Below, in pieces: positions 38,401-46,432 of a stretch of 64,000 nt of DNA. This DNA is from an uncultured Muribaculaceae bacterium (lineage in GTDB: Bacteria > Bacteroidota > Bacteroidia > Bacteroidales > Muribaculaceae), in NCBI GenBank assembly GCA_910579995.1, contig CAJTWH010000011.1:28302-92301 (forward strand). Reading direction: 5' to 3'. Position 1 is the stretch's first letter. Each line of letters begins with the position of its first letter. A program made the position numbers and the translations under genes. A model generated the notes under the pieces. That model was not told the origin of the DNA, ran no database searches, and saw only the letters and a program-made list of their open reading frames with translations.

Positions 38401-39438
38401 ACCAAGGGCGGAAGCGGCATCGGCTTGTCTCTTGTAAAGAATTTATGCGATAAACATCACGGCACGATTTCAGTCAAAAGTCAGCCGGGACAAGGTACGT
38501 CATTCTTGATTTCATTGCCGGTATCAGAGAAAGCATATTCAAAAGACGAAATCATAGAAAACCGCATGCTTGACAATGAGCCCGTTGACAAAACCATCAA
38601 CGACTCAATGCTGATTCCTGATTCTTATGAGACCATTGACAATCAGGAAGATGTGAGCCAGAAAGATAAAGAGCGGACAATAATGGTTGTAGATGACAAT
38701 ACTGAAATTGTTCGATATCTTACAGATTCACTCAACAAGGACTATAGAGTCTTACAAGCCTACGACGGAGCCGAGGGGTTGAATATTCTCGCCTCTGAAA
38801 ATATCGATCTGGTAATCACGGATGTGATGATGCCTGATATCGACGGCATACAGCTGTGCAGGGCAATCAAACGAAATATCCGTACATCGCATATACCGGT
38901 TATAATGCTGTCTGCGAAAGGCGATGTAGCCGACCAACTTGACGGCATGAAAGTCGGAGCCGATGATTATCTACCCAAGCCATTCTCCATGCAACTTCTC
39001 ATGGCAAAAATCCGCAATCAGTTCCGAACCAGAGATATGGCGATACGGAACTATTCAAATTCATCGGCCATAGAGCCAGAGAAAGTAGCAGGCAATCCAC
39101 TTGATGAAAAATTTCTAAAGGACGCAATGGAAATAATGGAAAAGCATCTTGACGATTCTCAGTTTACGACAGATGAATTCGCAAGAAGCATGTGTATGAG
39201 CCGCTCAAGTCTTCACATGAAGATGAAAGCTCTCACCGGAGAGTCAACCAACGAGTTTATCAGGAGAATCAGAATGAACAAGGCCCTTGATCTGCTGAAA
39301 TCAGGCAATTACAATGTGTCTGAAGTAAGCTCTATGGTGGGTTATTCCACACCCTCATATTTTGCGACCACATTCAAGAAATTCTATGGTTCACAACCTT
39401 CTGATTTTATAAATAAAGGAAACACTCACAGCCTCTGA
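35431..39438 (+). CDS. hybrid two-component system regulator (HTCS) of the lyase/sulfatase PUL
   Basis: A 1335-residue protein with the full HTCS order: signal peptide (YSIILFITACLTTFA); a periplasmic two-propeller sensor (ISFRHLGLNEGLSHTTVPSI, YMWFATYDGLNRYDGY, GIWAGTFFGGLNYF, IWIGTRNGLYRYDE); Y_Y_Y (LPAGKYTFMVKAANNDGVW); a membrane helix near 767-790; a kinase with His824 in NMSHELRTPLTLI; ATPase (NNLISNAFKY, GGSGIGLSLVKNL); a receiver with Asp1131 in VITDVMMPDIDG; and an AraC-type HTH (MSRSSLHMKMKAL, GYSTPSYFATTFKKFYG). It probably senses an unsaturated or sulfated oligosaccharide from the adjacent degradation route and activates both flanking operons. A strong terminator follows. Confidence 0.96.
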   Translation: MRLPYSIILFITACLTTFANETLGGHISFRHLGLNEGLSHTTVPSITQDSLGYMWFATYDGLNRYDGYTFKVYRHNDSIPGSISSDIVRQVITDFEGNVWAASENELSLYDRTDDSFKHFSVGPAEGYSIEAVIPINRDTLATTGNNQLSLFDKNTEEFINLEVPAGFRGTALASKGNLLIAGSEEGSLVSKSLEDNSLHVFRLPIKTRINAIMVDKDEAWIGTEGAGLYIYNLSSKRLQRYTTDDSSGLGSNFVRSLKRDKTGRIWAGTFQGLSILDPETNTFTNYTSTQESSKGLSQSSVRSIYIDSQDGIWAGTFFGGLNYFHPLENQFRTLQHDYSGPSLNDNVVSCIEEGKDGKLYIGTNNGGVNIYNPHNGDFKQYTIANGLTSNDVKAIYISDKHAYIGVHTGRMCIVNLTKGSVNEIKSSPQNVFAITEADGNKLWLGTLNGLVLYDPEANTFQHIDSDTKGIAIHPNSVTNLFKDNKGRLWLYGDEGFNAYVPDGSRLRKSNITDKLQSISNINTSVIYQNSEDNTIWIGTRNGLYRYDENNGNLRHFTTEDGLANNIVYGILITGNGEIWISTNGGLSTLDPKTMTFRNYSTKDGLPSNQFNVGSSCLASNGSIYFGGVNGITYFNPTELQLNPFSPKPLFTGLKLFNTYISPGDGSGILKKSIDQTESITFGADQSMFTVEFSVCNYIAGEHNTFAYNLDGQDEDWYFTDDIRSVTYHNLPAGKYTFMVKAANNDGVWSEPTMLSITVRPKWYNTWWAALLFIGFVILGVYLAIRYKWHKKSIRQQLEFERKDKQRLHEIDDMKVRFFINMSHELRTPLTLILLPITELIDKINDPTTLAKLKTVRNNAQRMLNIVNLTLDYRKAEMGMFKLSVSPTDVYSIIKRVFDIYEREAVRKNITYKLDSTIGDSPLLCDSKYLDLMVNNLISNAFKYTAAGGSINVSISRDGDYLHIEVRDTGCGIPADKLDVIFDRFYQVNDTKGGSGIGLSLVKNLCDKHHGTISVKSQPGQGTSFLISLPVSEKAYSKDEIIENRMLDNEPVDKTINDSMLIPDSYETIDNQEDVSQKDKERTIMVVDDNTEIVRYLTDSLNKDYRVLQAYDGAEGLNILASENIDLVITDVMMPDIDGIQLCRAIKRNIRTSHIPVIMLSAKGDVADQLDGMKVGADDYLPKPFSMQLLMAKIRNQFRTRDMAIRNYSNSSAIEPEKVAGNPLDEKFLKDAMEIMEKHLDDSQFTTDEFARSMCMSRSSLHMKMKALTGESTNEFIRRIRMNKALDLLKSGNYNVSEVSSMVGYSTPSYFATTFKKFYGSQPSDFINKGNTHSL

Positions 39439-39460
39439 ATTCCAAAGCAACGCTTCTACA

Positions 39461-39500
39461 GGCAATCGGGCCTCAGTTTATAAGCTGAGGCCCGATTGCC
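39461..39500 (+). terminator. intrinsic terminator after HTCS
   Basis: GGCAATCGGGCCTCAG pairs perfectly over 16 bp with CTGAGGCCCGATTGCC around an 8-base loop, followed by TTATAT. Confidence 0.85.
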
Positions 39501-39670
39501 TTATATATGCTGCTGCATTAAAGCCGTTGAAAACAGGCTGAGGCTGCTTTTTCGGCAACAGGTATCTAAACTGAACATTTCTATAAGCTATTTCTACAAA
39601 TTTAAACGGCAGGCATACATATCCATGCAAGTATAAAACATTTATAACCGTTCGAGATAGAAGTAGTTAG

Positions 39671-39679
39671 TAATTTTGC
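39671..39679 (+). promoter_or_regulatory. -7 box of the GH88 operon
   Basis: TAATTTTGC matches TAnnTTTGY, 26 bases before the ATG at 39706. This position rules out a TTG start at 39676, which lies inside the box. Confidence 0.6.
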
Positions 39680-39705
39680 AAAGAGAAAAACTAAAAACAA
39701 GACCA

Positions 39706-40989
39706 ATGAAAAACTTGATCATCGCACTTAGTGCAACTATAATCTTTGCATTGTCAGCACCAGCACAGAATGGCGACTGGATTGATTCTGCCGCTACCCG
39801 TGCAGCCGACATATTAGTCAAGACAGCCACCGGTATAGAGATGACCGGACAATTTCCACGTTCATTATTTACTGATTATTCTCTTGAACAATTACAGGAA
39901 CAGACAGGCAAAGCACCGACCGAATTCCCGGTTGAGTTGATAGCCCATCCATCAATCGAGCAGTATCGTCAAGTCAGGATGTGTGATTATTCAGACTGGA
40001 CAAGTGGCTTCTTCCCTGGCAGCTTATGGTATGCCTACATGCTGACAGGGAACAAAGAGGCCGAAGCCCAAGCGAAACGTTTTACCAACATGCTACTGCC
40101 GGTATCATTCATGACGGATACTCACGATCTTGGCTTTATGATCAATTGCAGCTACGGCAATGCCTATCTAAGCGCACCGGACGACAGCATCAAGGCCGTT
40201 ATAGTGCGCACGGCCGACAATTTGCTGTCACGCTATAACCAACAGATTTCGGCCATCCGGTCGTGGGATTTCGGCCATTGGAACTATCCGGTAATCATCG
40301 ACAACATGATGAATCTTGAATTATTGTTTAATGCCTCTCGATTTACCGGAGACAATAAATATAAAGATACGGCTATCAAGCATGCTGATAAGACGATGAA
40401 GAATCATTTCCGTAACGACTACACATCTTACCATGTTGTAAGCTATAACAGCGACGGAAGTATCGAGAGCCGTGGCACATTCCAAGGACATGATGACGAG
40501 TCTGCATGGTCAAGAGGTCAAGGGTGGGCATTATATGGCTATGCCGAATGTTTCCGCGAAACAGGAATCAAAGAATTCCAAGACCATGCCATATCTATAG
40601 CAGATATGATTATCTCACGAAATAAAACAGACGATTTAATTCCACTCTGGGACTTTGACGCCCCCGACGTGTCCACTACTCCACGCGACGCCTCTGCCGG
40701 AGCCGTAATTGCGTCGGGTATGCTTGATCTTGCCTATCAACTTGGCGAAAAAGGGAAGAAATATGAAGACTATGCAGCCCGTATGTTGAAGTCGCTTGCC
40801 TCATCTTCATATTCAGCACCCTTGGATAATCCCCACGGATTTGTCTTGGAACACTCTACAGGGTCATTACCTCATGGTTCGGAGATTGACACTCCTTTAA
40901 ATTATGCAGACTACTATTACCTTGAGGCTCTCTATCGTTATAAAAGGATGATCAAAGGATTATGCCCAGTAGAAACAGTGATGAAATGA
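39706..40989 (+). CDS. GH88 unsaturated glucuronyl hydrolase
   Basis: A 427-residue protein with a signal peptide (LIIALSATIIFALSAPAQ). GH88 landmarks are SDWTSGFFPGSLWYAYMLTG, the catalytic-type Asp141 in TDTHDLGFM, Asp199 in VIIDNMMNLELLF, HDDESAWSRGQGWALYGY and DASAGAVIASGMLDLAYQL. These enzymes hydrate the double bond of 4,5-unsaturated uronic acid at the end of lyase products, giving a ketoacid and a free oligosaccharide. The two linked polysaccharide lyases would make such substrates. The start at 39706 is set by the promoter box. Its final codons overlap the maturase start by 4 bases (ATGA). Confidence 0.95.
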   Translation: MKNLIIALSATIIFALSAPAQNGDWIDSAATRAADILVKTATGIEMTGQFPRSLFTDYSLEQLQEQTGKAPTEFPVELIAHPSIEQYRQVRMCDYSDWTSGFFPGSLWYAYMLTGNKEAEAQAKRFTNMLLPVSFMTDTHDLGFMINCSYGNAYLSAPDDSIKAVIVRTADNLLSRYNQQISAIRSWDFGHWNYPVIIDNMMNLELLFNASRFTGDNKYKDTAIKHADKTMKNHFRNDYTSYHVVSYNSDGSIESRGTFQGHDDESAWSRGQGWALYGYAECFRETGIKEFQDHAISIADMIISRNKTDDLIPLWDFDAPDVSTTPRDASAGAVIASGMLDLAYQLGEKGKKYEDYAARMLKSLASSSYSAPLDNPHGFVLEHSTGSLPHGSEIDTPLNYADYYYLEALYRYKRMIKGLCPVETVMK

Positions 40990-42152
40990 AAAAGCCATTT
41001 TGCCTGATGGCAAAACCTGTCGGTTCATCGTGCAATCTTCAGTGCCGCTACTGCTATTATTCTGATAAATCATGGGGGCAACCCTCAAAAATGTGCGAAG
41101 AAACGTTGTCGTCGTACATCAGACAGTATATTGAAGTTCAACCGGCCGATGAAGTCTCATTCCTATGGCATGGAGGTGAGCCGACCTTATTATCATTGGA
41201 TTTCTATAAGCACGTCGTTGAACTGCAGGCAAGATTTGCCGGTCACAAACGAATCACCAATTGCCTCCAGACCAACGGCACCCTTCTCAATGATTCATGG
41301 TGCGAATTTTTTTCAAAAAACAAATGGCTTATAGGACTATCCATTGACGGGCCTGCGGCTCACCACAACAGGTTCAGGCACGATAAATGTGGCAACAGCA
41401 CATTCGATACTGTCATGGATGGTATCAGGCTATTGAAAAAGCATGGGGTTGAATGGAATGCTATGGCGACAATAAACTCGTTGAATGTGACCCACCCACA
41501 TCAGTTCTACTCATTCTTCAAAGAGATAGGTGCAGAATTTATCCAGTTCACACCCATAGTCGAGCGCTTTACTTCCGCCGGCAGGCTGGCGGCTGTAGAT
41601 GAAAAGGGTACAATCACAAACATGTCTGTCAGCCCTGAAGCGTGGGGAGAATTTCTGATAACCCTATTCGATATCTGGAGAAAGAACGACATAGGAAAGA
41701 TATTCATCCAGATATTTGATGCTGTTTTGGCCAACCATCTTGGTATGGAGCCGGGAGTATGCTCATTAGCCACCCATTGTGGCTCCTGTCCGGTCATAGA
41801 CTCGGATGGGAGCATATATACTTGCGACCATTTTGTATTTCCCCAATATAAGATAGGAAATATCAACGGGTCATCTCTCAAGTCTTTGGTATACTCCGAG
41901 AAATTACTTGAATTTGGCCAATCTAAAACCACCTCTTTACCCTCTGAATGTAAAAGTTGCAGATATCTGAAGTTATGCAACGGTGAATGTCCCAAAAATA
42001 GATTTATGACCGATTGCCATGGGCAACCCGGCATGAATTACTTATGCAAAGGATATAAACTCTTTTTTGAACATTCAGAAGAATTCTTTGAAAACATGGC
42101 TGCCAATATTCGCATGCAGATGTCTAAATCTCATTACAAACATGAATACTAA
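40986..42152 (+). CDS. anaerobic sulfatase-maturating enzyme (radical SAM, SPASM)
   Basis: From ATG 40986 the protein has 388 residues; an in-frame start at 40962 is inside the GH88 gene and is less likely than the ATGA overlap. The radical SAM cluster motif is Cys16-Cys20-Cys23 in SCNLQCRYCYY. HGGEPTLL, NCLQTNGTLL, LIGLSIDGPAAHHNRFR, HGVEWNAMATIN and IQFTPIVERF match the Bacteroides maturase family closely. The SPASM cysteines for two further iron-sulfur clusters lie at the end (CSLATHCGSCPV, CDHFVFPQ, CKSCRYLKLCNGECPKNRF). In the cytoplasm it converts the active-site Ser or Cys of sulfatases to formylglycine. The Ser-type sulfatase at 33519-34892 is an obvious client. Confidence 0.95.
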   Translation: MKKPFCLMAKPVGSSCNLQCRYCYYSDKSWGQPSKMCEETLSSYIRQYIEVQPADEVSFLWHGGEPTLLSLDFYKHVVELQARFAGHKRITNCLQTNGTLLNDSWCEFFSKNKWLIGLSIDGPAAHHNRFRHDKCGNSTFDTVMDGIRLLKKHGVEWNAMATINSLNVTHPHQFYSFFKEIGAEFIQFTPIVERFTSAGRLAAVDEKGTITNMSVSPEAWGEFLITLFDIWRKNDIGKIFIQIFDAVLANHLGMEPGVCSLATHCGSCPVIDSDGSIYTCDHFVFPQYKIGNINGSSLKSLVYSEKLLEFGQSKTTSLPSECKSCRYLKLCNGECPKNRFMTDCHGQPGMNYLCKGYKLFFEHSEEFFENMAANIRMQMSKSHYKHEY

Positions 42153-43260
42153 TTCCCAAAACGACTTGGAAACCCGCAAAGCTGTCATAGCGCTTAGCGA
42201 GAAGTGCGGTAAACCAATTCTGAAACTAACCGACGAAGACTATCGCAACAGCGGTCTGAATCACCTTGTGGAGGAATTCGGTTCGTCATATTCAATTAAT
42301 GTAAAAGTCTTCAACCACCTCCAGCACACAATAACCGGTTGGCCCGGAGGGAAACCCGGAGAAGACGACACCTTCCGGCCCGAGCGCGCCACCCCGGCCA
42401 AAAAGCGCGTCGTTGTATTCTCTCCACATCCTGACGATGATGTCATCTCAATGGGAGGCACCCTGCAACGGCTTGTAGAGCAAGGGCACGAAGTACATGT
42501 AGCCTACGAGACATCGGGCAACATCGCCGTCGGTGATGAAGATATGATGCGTTATATCATGCTCATGGATTCCATAGCTCCTGAGTTGGGTTTCGACTCT
42601 GAATCATATATCGACAAAAGCAATCAGATAAGAAATTTCATACAACAAAAACAAGACGGGCAATCTGATTCAGACATTATCCGTTTGATTAAAACCAAGA
42701 TACGCCAAGGAGAAGCACGCCTTGCCTGCCGCTATGTCGGAGTACCTAAGGAGAATATCCACTTTCTAAATCTTCCGTTTTATGAAACCGGAACCATCAA
42801 GAAAGGAGATCTCACATCAGCCGATGTCGACATCGTGCAAAATCTGCTCGACACAGTAAAACCACACATGATTTTCGTGGCTGGAGATCTTGCAGATCCT
42901 CATGGCACACACCGCACATGCACTGTCGCCGTTTTATCAGCTCTTGAGAGTATGAAAGGTGAATCATGGCTAAATGAATGTAACGTATGGATGTATCGAG
43001 GTGCTTGGGCTGAATGGCCGATTGAAGAGATCGAAATGGCCGTACCGATGTCTCCGGCAGAGCTGAAATCAAAACGCAAAGCCATTCTGAAGCACCAAAG
43101 CCAAATGGAAAATGCGCCGTTCTTGGGTGATGACGACAGATTGTTCTGGCAGCGCGCAGAAGACCGTAACCGCGATACGGCGACAAAGTATGATCATCTC
43201 GGACTCACGTCTTACGAAGCCATCGAGGCCTTTGTGAGATGGAAAGGCGAGAAAATCTGA
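42142..43260 (+). CDS. PIG-L/LmbE-family deacetylase resembling the C-terminal half of the NagB-PIG-L fusion
   Basis: From ATG 42142 the protein has 372 residues and no signal peptide; it overlaps the maturase by 11 bases. Longer starts are inside that gene. The zinc-binding motif is FSPHPDDDVISMGG (His96). LVEQGHEVHVAYETSGNIAVGD, DPHGTHRTC and WAEWPIEEIEMAVPMSP also match the family. The leader (TRKAVIALSEKCGKPILKL, NVKVFNHLQHTITGWPGGKP, RPERATPAKKRVVVFSPHP) is what is found between the deaminase and PIG-L halves of Bacteroidetes glucosamine-6-phosphate deaminase fusions (recalled knowledge). The deaminase half is absent here. A role in N-deacetylation or processing of hexosamine from a glycosaminoglycan-like substrate is inferred. 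Confidence 0.85.
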   Translation: MNTNSQNDLETRKAVIALSEKCGKPILKLTDEDYRNSGLNHLVEEFGSSYSINVKVFNHLQHTITGWPGGKPGEDDTFRPERATPAKKRVVVFSPHPDDDVISMGGTLQRLVEQGHEVHVAYETSGNIAVGDEDMMRYIMLMDSIAPELGFDSESYIDKSNQIRNFIQQKQDGQSDSDIIRLIKTKIRQGEARLACRYVGVPKENIHFLNLPFYETGTIKKGDLTSADVDIVQNLLDTVKPHMIFVAGDLADPHGTHRTCTVAVLSALESMKGESWLNECNVWMYRGAWAEWPIEEIEMAVPMSPAELKSKRKAILKHQSQMENAPFLGDDDRLFWQRAEDRNRDTATKYDHLGLTSYEAIEAFVRWKGEKI

Positions 43261-43285
43261 AGCAATCCCTGATTGACTACAATGA

Positions 43286-43319
43286 GATAAGGAGTTCCCT
43301 TCTCCGGGAACTCCTTATC
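43286..43319. terminator. terminator hairpin between convergent PULs
   Basis: GATAAGGAGTTCCC pairs perfectly over 14 bp with GGGAACTCCTTATC around a 6-base loop. It lies between the plus GH88 operon and the minus glucan PUL and can serve both. Confidence 0.75.
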
Positions 43320-43365
43320 CAAACCTACTATTTTACCTTAAAAATTGTGCCTTTGGCATATTCGA

Positions 43366-44268
43366 TCAGCGGAGTATCACTTTTTCCACGTTGTTTCCTG
43401 TAACTTTGATAAATACGCCCTTCGTCGGATTTGTCACCTTGCACCCTTGAAGAGTGTAATATGAGGTAGTCACGTCAGCGGCTTCAGCTACAGCTGCTTC
43501 AATGCCTGTAGGTATGCCGTTGTCTTTGGTAATGGAAATCGTACCGGAGATTGTATTGACAGTCACGATATAATTTCCATCTTCCGATACTTTCCACTGT
43601 CGGTCATCAGTAGAATCAGTAGATATTTTACCTTCCTCATCTACATCCTTGAAATAGTAGTATTTTGCATCCCAACTGCCCGCTCCGCGAAGAGCTGTTG
43701 CAATCTTGAACGAGCCGCTTGACTTAAGTGCTACAGTCGCACTGTATTCACATGGCAGGGCTGCCGACTGATATAAAGGTGTTCCTTCTTCAACACTCCA
43801 TCCGCCTTCTGTAGCGTCGCCAACCAAGAAGAGTGTGCAATATTGGATTTCATTTTCCTGATACTCAGAGCGAGAGATTTCGCCTTTAAGATTTTGGGTG
43901 TCGACTGAGATGTAGTAGTTGCCGGCCTCAGCCACATACATTTTGCTGTAGCCATCGTCAAGTGTTCCGGAGGCAAGTTGGATTTCGCCGCTTACGGCTG
44001 CTTCTGCAGGGATACCGTATTCTGTGCTGCCCCATTCATGAGCCTGCATGAATTTGAAAGTGTTGTTTTCTCCTCCTTTAAGATAGAGGGTACCGGTGTA
44101 TACTGCCGGATTTTCAGATGATGACATGAGAGCCTGCGCCATATCAAGATCCCATCCATAAGGAGTGGCATCGCCAATGATAAACAAGCGGCCGTTATCG
44201 TCGGCACTTGCTGCTGCGGAAGTGAACAGCACACCCGCGACAAGTAGATTTCTAATCAAGTTTTGCAT
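43366..44268 (-). CDS. SusE/SusF-like glycan-binding protein with T9SS-type CTD
   Basis: A 300-residue protein with a signal peptide (NLLVAGVLFTSAAASA) lacking a lipobox Cys. Two SusE/F-type starch-binding-like modules are present: residues ~25-135 starting LFIIGDATPYGWDLD, and ~140-245 starting LFLVGDATEGGWSVE, each ending in a W-K/V-x-E-x-G-x-Y strand. The C-terminal ~55 residues (SYYTLQGCKVTNPTKGVFIK, ending VEKVILR) resemble a type A T9SS sorting domain. So it is probably displayed or secreted by the type IX route instead of lipid anchored. Last gene of the minus operon. Confidence 0.8.
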   Translation of the reverse strand: MQNLIRNLLVAGVLFTSAAASADDNGRLFIIGDATPYGWDLDMAQALMSSSENPAVYTGTLYLKGGENNTFKFMQAHEWGSTEYGIPAEAAVSGEIQLASGTLDDGYSKMYVAEAGNYYISVDTQNLKGEISRSEYQENEIQYCTLFLVGDATEGGWSVEEGTPLYQSAALPCEYSATVALKSSGSFKIATALRGAGSWDAKYYYFKDVDEEGKISTDSTDDRQWKVSEDGNYIVTVNTISGTISITKDNGIPTGIEAAVAEAADVTTSYYTLQGCKVTNPTKGVFIKVTGNNVEKVILR

Positions 44269-44296
44269 TTGTAGTTTTATTTGTTAGTTTTATATG

Positions 44297-46417
44297 TTAC
44301 TTAACCGGTTTTAATGAAATGGCGTAACCACCTCCGGGAGCAGCTTTCATTTTGAGCTTTGTCTTCGCATTTACCTTTTTCTTGCTGATTTTATATGCCT
44401 GAGGGTTTGTAGCATAGTGAGCGTCGTCGGCATCCGCATATATTATTGCCTCATATTTTTTATCGCTATCGAGGAAATTCAGGTCAAGGGTCGATTCGTG
44501 TCCATCTTCATTAGCGGTACATCCCACAAACCAATCATCAGTACCTTTTGCTTTGCGTGCGGCTACGATGTATCTGCCCGGTTCGGCTTCAAGATACTTG
44601 CTTTCATCCCAATCTACGGCAACGTCTTTGATAAATTGGAATGCGTCCATATATCTGTTATACACTTCAGGCACATCGGCGGCCATCTGCAGCGGACTAT
44701 ACATAGTGACATATAATGCAAGCTGACGGGCAAGTGTGCTGTTGACGTGCCCATTCCCGTCAGGGTTAACCGTTTTCATATCCATTTCGAAGATACCGGG
44801 AGTATAGTCCATCGGGCCACCTTGCAAACGAGTAAATGGTAAAACTGTGGTATGTGATGGCTTATTTCCGGCAAAAGCCTCATACTCAGTGCCTCTTGCG
44901 CTCTCATTGCCGATAAGGTTAGGGTATGTGCGGCAAAGACCGGTAGGCCGCACGGCTTCATGCGCGTTTACCATGATTTTGTGTTTAGCGGCTTCTGTCA
45001 CGGCATACAAATAATGGTTGTTAAGCCACTGACCATAGTGGTGCTCTCCACGAGGAATCATGTTGCCGACATATCCGCTCTTAACAGAATTGTAGCCATA
45101 CTTCTCCATAAGATTATATGCAGCCTCCATGTGGCGTTCATAGTTTCGGATCGAGGCGGAAGTCTCATGGTGCATCATCAGCTTCACCCCTTTTGAATGG
45201 GCGTACTCATTAAGCATAGCTATGTCAAAATCAGGATATGGGGTCTGAAAATCGAACACATAATCCTTTGAGTGACCGAACCAGTCTTCCCAACCTACAT
45301 TCCATCCTTCGACCAAAACCTGATCGAATCCATGCTCGGCAGCGAAGTCAATATATTTCTTGACATTCTCATTGTTAGCAGCATGTTTTCCATGACATTC
45401 AACTGAGGCATAGTCAAGGTTATTTATTCTGACGGAAGGAGCATTTGTATAGCTCCATTCTTGCGGTCCGGCAATCATTTCCCACCATACGCCAACATAT
45501 TTAACCGGCTTAATCCATGACGTATCATCGTAAGCACACGGGTCGTTGAGGTTAAGGATAAGATTTGATGAAAGCATATCGCGGGCGTCGTCGCTCACCA
45601 TTACTGTTCGCCAAGGCGAATGACAAGGAGTCTGGAGATGACCTTTGTTGCCCTGTGCGTCCGGGGTGAGCCAAGACTCGAACACCATATTTTTGTCATC
45701 AAGATTGAGGTGCATACATGAGTAATCTACAAGAGCAGCCTCGTGGAGATTGATATACAGACCATCGTCGGTTTTCATCTGCAGGGATGTCTGAACACCT
45801 GTTGGAGAGAACTGTGTCTGCGAAGCATTGCTGCAAATCGCGTCTTTCATCAGTGCCCTGATTTGAGATAGACGGCTTTCGGTAAAATCATACTCCTGAG
45901 TGTCGTAATCACCTGCAATCCACCATGCGATATGGTCACCGGTCATTGCAAACTGTGAATGTTCCTCTTTGATGATAAAATACGACAGAACACCGTCTTG
46001 AGGAAACTCGTAGCGGAAACCTATGCCATCGTCATAAACACGGAATCGGATGTTCATTTTACGATAGCAGCGAGGCTGATCCATTTTCACAAGCAACTCA
46101 TTATAGTGATTGCGTATTTCCTTATTTTCACCCCAAACCGGCTGCCATGTTTCATCGAAAGAAGAAGACTCAACAGCTGTCTGGCAAAAGCCATCCATCA
46201 TGTCGGGGCCATCAGCTAATTCGAGACCGAGTTTTGAAGGTAAAATCACGGGCTTACCCTTGTAGGTAACAGAGTAGACGGGCACACTGTCAACAACCTC
46301 CGCATTAAGGGCGATTAAACCTGAGGGAGAAGTGATTTGGGTTGCATGAGCTTCTGAAAAGGCGAAGCTCACGCCTGCTATGGCAAGAGCCATAGCAGAC
46401 AAGCTTTTATATTTCAT
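44297..46417 (-). CDS. GH97 alpha-glucosidase, SusB-like inverting type
   Basis: A 706-residue periplasmic enzyme with a signal peptide (ALAIAGVSFAFSEAHA). GH97 order: N-terminal beta-sandwich (MNIRFRVYDDGIGFRYEFP), TIM barrel (KYVGVWWEMIAGPQEWSY, HGFDQVLVEGWNVGWEDWFG) and C-terminal beta domain. Glu418 (LMMHHETSAS), Glu487 (VNAHEAVRPTG), Glu505 (GNESARG) and Glu511 (RGTEYEAF) have exactly the spacing of SusB Glu439, Glu508, Glu526 and Glu532 as I recall them (constant offset 21). That marks the inverting, calcium-dependent alpha-glucosidase type rather than the retaining GH97 type. It would trim imported alpha-gluco-oligosaccharides to glucose. Confidence 0.94.
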   Translation of the reverse strand: MKYKSLSAMALAIAGVSFAFSEAHATQITSPSGLIALNAEVVDSVPVYSVTYKGKPVILPSKLGLELADGPDMMDGFCQTAVESSSFDETWQPVWGENKEIRNHYNELLVKMDQPRCYRKMNIRFRVYDDGIGFRYEFPQDGVLSYFIIKEEHSQFAMTGDHIAWWIAGDYDTQEYDFTESRLSQIRALMKDAICSNASQTQFSPTGVQTSLQMKTDDGLYINLHEAALVDYSCMHLNLDDKNMVFESWLTPDAQGNKGHLQTPCHSPWRTVMVSDDARDMLSSNLILNLNDPCAYDDTSWIKPVKYVGVWWEMIAGPQEWSYTNAPSVRINNLDYASVECHGKHAANNENVKKYIDFAAEHGFDQVLVEGWNVGWEDWFGHSKDYVFDFQTPYPDFDIAMLNEYAHSKGVKLMMHHETSASIRNYERHMEAAYNLMEKYGYNSVKSGYVGNMIPRGEHHYGQWLNNHYLYAVTEAAKHKIMVNAHEAVRPTGLCRTYPNLIGNESARGTEYEAFAGNKPSHTTVLPFTRLQGGPMDYTPGIFEMDMKTVNPDGNGHVNSTLARQLALYVTMYSPLQMAADVPEVYNRYMDAFQFIKDVAVDWDESKYLEAEPGRYIVAARKAKGTDDWFVGCTANEDGHESTLDLNFLDSDKKYEAIIYADADDAHYATNPQAYKISKKKVNAKTKLKMKAAPGGGYAISLKPVK

Positions 46418-46432
46418 TGACTAACTGTTTAT

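Noticed and set aside
39676..39706. Longer start (TTG at 39676) for the GH88 gene
   Set aside because: The TTG lies inside the TAATTTTGC promoter box; the ATG at 39706 gives a normal signal peptide.
42067..42142. Longer start for the PIG-L gene
   Set aside because: The TTG at 42067 is deep within the maturase gene; the ATG at 42142 gives a short overlap and a normal family start.
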